Origin: Salinigranum rubrum
Lineage (GTDB): Archaea > Halobacteriota > Halobacteria > Halobacteriales > Haloferacaceae
Direction: 5' to 3'
Assembly: GCF_002906575.1 (NCBI RefSeq)
Contig: NZ_CP026309.1
Coordinates: 2,294,001-2,358,000, forward strand
DNA length: 64,000 nt
In this document: positions 61,939 to 64,000 of the stretch, in pieces
Numbering within the stretch: the first letter of the stretch is position 1
How the letters are laid out: the number at the start of each line of letters is the position of its first letter
Notes under the pieces: model-generated
What the model was told of the DNA's origin: nothing
Databases searched by the model: none
The model's input: only the letters and a program-made list of their open reading frames with translations
Translations under genes and position numbers: made by a program

Positions 61939-61945
61939 AAAAAAC
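61939..61945 (-). terminator. Oligo-T tract, minus strand
   Basis: A T6 tract on the minus strand, about 130 bases after the zinc microprotein gene at 62073-62195 and about 26-32 bases upstream of the PGF-CTERM start. It may end the upstream transcript, but its position also fits a T-rich promoter element for the downstream gene. Confidence 0.35.
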
Positions 61946-62072
61946 GTCGTCGCCGCTGACGGCCGGTGTGTGCTCGGCTCTGCGGTTCGCGCTTCCGGAC
62001 AGGCGAGCGGCTGTCCGCGGCGCGGCGACGGCGGCTCCGTCGTTCACCGCCGTCGTTCCAGGACGTGACGTC

Positions 62073-62195
62073 TCAGCGGATTCTGACCCGGTCGCCGCAG
62101 GTCGGGCAGTTCGGACCGCCGTGAGTGTCGTCCAGTTCGAGCGCGTCGCCGGTCCAGCCACAGCCTGGGCAGTGAACGAGTGGTGTCGTACTCAT
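62073..62195 (-). CDS. CPxCG-type zinc-ribbon microprotein
   Basis: A 40-residue protein, MSTTPLVHCPGCGWTGDALE, then LDDTHGGPNCPTCGDRVRIR. Two CPxCG knuckles (CPGCG and CPTCG) form a zinc ribbon. Too short for the usual ORF cut-off, but the motif, the start at ATG 62195 and the codon use support a real gene. Haloarchaea carry many such proteins, some with roles in regulation or stress. Confidence 0.75.
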   Translation of the reverse strand: MSTTPLVHCPGCGWTGDALELDDTHGGPNCPTCGDRVRIR

Positions 62196-62429
62196 GTGTC
62201 TCCCCCATGATCGATTATGAGGTATTCCGAGAAGTATCTATCGTCGTGAGCGTCCGGGGAGTCTGATGGCTCTCTCGGGAGTTAGTGCCTCGATAATGCG
62301 CCGGGAGTCAGCGTCAGATGCGTGTACCCCTACCCGCAGTCTGCCGCTGGACCTCCTCGGTCTACCCACACGTACCGACGACGCAAGTAAATACTTTGTG
62401 ACAGACGTGCGTCTGACGCCGTCTCCCGT

Positions 62430-62831
62430 TCACGAGTTCTCGGTGGTCGTTTCACCGGAGCCAGCGCGCCGTGAGACGAACCGGAGGGGCCCCGACTGTA
62501 ACACGACGTCCGGATCCAGCGGACGCTCCTGGAGTTCGGTGACCTTGAGGCAGGCGACGTATATCGTCAGGTGGCTCGCCGCGTACGCGAGGACGACCTG
62601 GACGAGCAGCGGAACGGCGAGGCCGGCTATCTCCAGCGTCCCGAAGACGAAGAGAACGGTCGACGACGTCGCGACGAGGCTCCCGAGTTGCAGCGTCACG
62701 CCGATGAACGCCGTGATGGTGGTGTCGATGCGCGATGTCGTGTACGGGGTGTACAGCGCCGCAGTGACCACACTCACCGCCACGAGGACGAGTCCAACGG
62801 GGAGTGCGACCACTGCGAACGCAGACTGCAT
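62430..62831 (-). CDS. Four-helix membrane protein, unknown function
   Basis: A 133-residue protein with about four membrane helices (VVALPVGLVLVAVSVVTAAL, the TITAFIGVTLQLGSLVA helix, STVLFVFGTLEIAGLAV and LVQVVLAYAASHLTIYVACL). A short charged C-terminus follows. ATG 62831 starts MQSAFAVVALPVGL. No named family is recognised. It stands alone on the minus strand. Confidence 0.7.
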   Translation of the reverse strand: MQSAFAVVALPVGLVLVAVSVVTAALYTPYTTSRIDTTITAFIGVTLQLGSLVATSSTVLFVFGTLEIAGLAVPLLVQVVLAYAASHLTIYVACLKVTELQERPLDPDVVLQSGPLRFVSRRAGSGETTTENS

Positions 62832-62938
62832 CGGTGTTTGATACGGGAGGCGGGGGTATAATTGTATCTGAGAGGCAGAGTGACACGATTTTGGACATGT
62901 TTCGTGCCGTTGACAGAGCGGCCGCGAGCGGGGGTGGC

Positions 62939-63940
62939 TCAGTTCCCACCACCACGGGACCCGGAACGACCCGGTTCCGTCGCGTTCGTGGAACCGTTGC
63001 CACCGGGGTTCTCACCGCTGTTGCCACCGGCGTTGCCGTTGTTGCCGTTGTCGTTGCCACCGGGGCCGTTCCCCTCACCAGGGCCGTTCCCCTCACCGGG
63101 GTTCTGTCCCGACTCGCCGGCGGACTCGTTTCGCTCGCCCGGGGCGGTCGACGTTTCGTTCCCCGACTGGTCGGTGCCAGTCGCTCCCTGTCCCTGTTCT
63201 TGTCCCTGTCCGCGGGATCCGTTCGAGTCGTTCGCGCGGGACTCGCTCTGTCCGGGCGGGTCGGCGGGCGGACCCGACGAGTCGGGGCCACCCGTACTGG
63301 TGTTCTCCGGCGGTCCGAAGCCGCTCCCTCGTGTCGCGCTCGGTCCCGCGAGGGTCCGCGCGATGGCGGCGACCTCCGGTCCGGTGAGTTCGTCGGCCTC
63401 CGTCCGGAGCGTCTCGAGCGCGGTCACGTTCACCCCGTTCCGTCTGAGCGTCTCCGCCGGGAGCGTTCGTGCCCGCTGTGCGGTCCGGTCGGTCACGTGC
63501 CGGAGGGCGGTCGTCCGCGCGCTCAACTGCGCCGCCCGGATTCGGTACTCGCTCTCGCTGATCGTCCCGTTCTCACGGGCCGTCTCGAGTTGTGCTTTCT
63601 GGGTCCGGAGCGCCGCCAGTCGGTCTCGACTCTGGTTCGCCTGGCGAGCGACGACCTGTGCCTTCGACGCGTCCGAGCTAGAGCCGTTAAACTGGTGGTT
63701 AAACGACCGAGTCTCGAGTTCGCCGCCGAGTTCTGCGCCCTGCACCCCGACCGAGCCGGCCAGTCGGGTGCCGGGTGCGGCCGCTGCCGTCCCGTTGGTC
63801 GCGTCGGGCGACTCGGTCTGCCCCAGGGTCGTCTCCCCGCCGACACCAGCCGTCGACGCCGTCCCCGTCCCGACCACCGGGAGCGCGACTCCGGCGAGCA
63901 CGGTGAGGACGACCACGAGTACGGCCCCGATTCGTCTCAT
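62939..63940 (-). CDS. Secreted protein with helical domain and Gly/Asn-rich C-terminus
   Basis: Exported 333-residue protein. A Sec signal peptide with hydrophobic core (VLVVVLTVLAGVALPVV) is followed by an Asn/Thr-rich segment. A helical domain (about 85-205) contains RDRLAALRTQKAQLETAREN, GTISESEYRIRAAQLSARTT and LRRNGVNVTALETLRTEADE, looking like a coiled coil. The C-terminal third is low complexity (Gly, Asn, Ser, Glu), with GEGNGPG repeats and several possible N-glycosylation sites. No membrane anchor or PGF-CTERM is seen. ATG 63940 has a TATA-like GTATAAGG about 28 bases upstream (63965-63972). Confidence 0.72.
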   Translation of the reverse strand: MRRIGAVLVVVLTVLAGVALPVVGTGTASTAGVGGETTLGQTESPDATNGTAAAAPGTRLAGSVGVQGAELGGELETRSFNHQFNGSSSDASKAQVVARQANQSRDRLAALRTQKAQLETARENGTISESEYRIRAAQLSARTTALRHVTDRTAQRARTLPAETLRRNGVNVTALETLRTEADELTGPEVAAIARTLAGPSATRGSGFGPPENTSTGGPDSSGPPADPPGQSESRANDSNGSRGQGQEQGQGATGTDQSGNETSTAPGERNESAGESGQNPGEGNGPGEGNGPGGNDNGNNGNAGGNSGENPGGNGSTNATEPGRSGSRGGGN

Positions 63941-64000
63941 CTCCTCTTCCTCTTCGAACGGACTCTCCTTATACGTCCACAATCGTCACGCCGAATTAAC

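Noticed and set aside
1-64000. CRISPR array or cas genes
   Set aside because: I saw no regularly spaced 25-40 base repeats and no Cas-like motifs. Repeats found are in coding linkers.
1-64000. Insertion sequences or transposases
   Set aside because: No transposase motif or paired terminal repeats were seen. The only mobile-element hint is the tRNA-like remnant after tRNA-Thr.

Overview
The window is a 64 kb piece of a haloarchaeal (class Halobacteria) chromosome. The evidence is a very high GC content, strong G/C at third codon positions, acidic proteomes with Asp/Glu-rich linkers, many leaderless genes with a TATA element about 25-30 bases upstream, twin-arginine lipoprotein signals, a PGF-CTERM surface protein, and an archaeal ribosomal protein/RNA polymerase operon carrying two class II tRNA genes. 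I cannot name the genus from sequence alone.

Layout. 1-4.0 kb: an RND/MMPL exporter (cut by the left edge) behind a secreted COG1361-like protein. 4-13 kb: DJ-1/PfpI protein, MFS transporter, superoxide dismutase, a zinc-finger winged-helix regulator, a decayed DsrE-like gene, flavin reductase, thymidine kinase, and a DHH/RecJ-like protein with lost catalytic motifs. 13-17 kb: a FilR1-like regulator divergent from a methyltransferase-MFS pair. 17-31 kb: NhaC antiporter (frameshifted), archaeal Elp3, a second zinc-finger winged-helix regulator, a DUF4397 exoprotein, RqcH/NEMF (frameshifted), two DUF4013 membrane proteins, a Bat-type regulator and pelota. 31-40 kb: small membrane proteins, an ornithine cyclodeaminase-like enzyme, an MFS transporter (frameshifted), acidic hypothetical proteins, a zincin-like metalloprotease with an early amber stop, and a VOC protein. 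40-46.3 kb: the operon tRNA-Ser, rpsM, rpsD, rpsK, rpoD, tRNA-Leu, rpl18e, rplM, rpsI, rpoN, rpoK, eno, rpsB, all on the minus strand. 46-50 kb: moaA, an Mrp/ApbC ATPase and a 4Fe-4S uracil-DNA glycosylase-like protein. 50-59.2 kb: a branched-chain amino acid type ABC system (livH, livM, livG, livF) and, separated from it by unrelated genes, a substrate-binding protein whose two halves are in the reverse of the normal order. 59-64 kb: GNAT acetyltransferase, tRNA-Thr with a degenerate tRNA-like copy beside it, zinc-ribbon microproteins and two secreted Thr/Pro- or Gly/Asn-rich surface proteins.

The two most important observations are these. First, the binding protein at 50199-51638 reads as a circular permutation: signal peptide, linker, canonical second half, linker, canonical first half, in one uninterrupted frame. 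Second, several well-conserved genes (nhaC, rqcH, an MFS gene, udk, livG and probably the metalloprotease tail) are each broken by a one-base change in a run of C or G. Because rqcH, udk and livG are unlikely to have decayed together, I think most of these are assembly or sequencing indels, and the true genes are probably intact.

Start codons are chosen by hand; where a GTG or TTG start competes with an ATG the entry says so.
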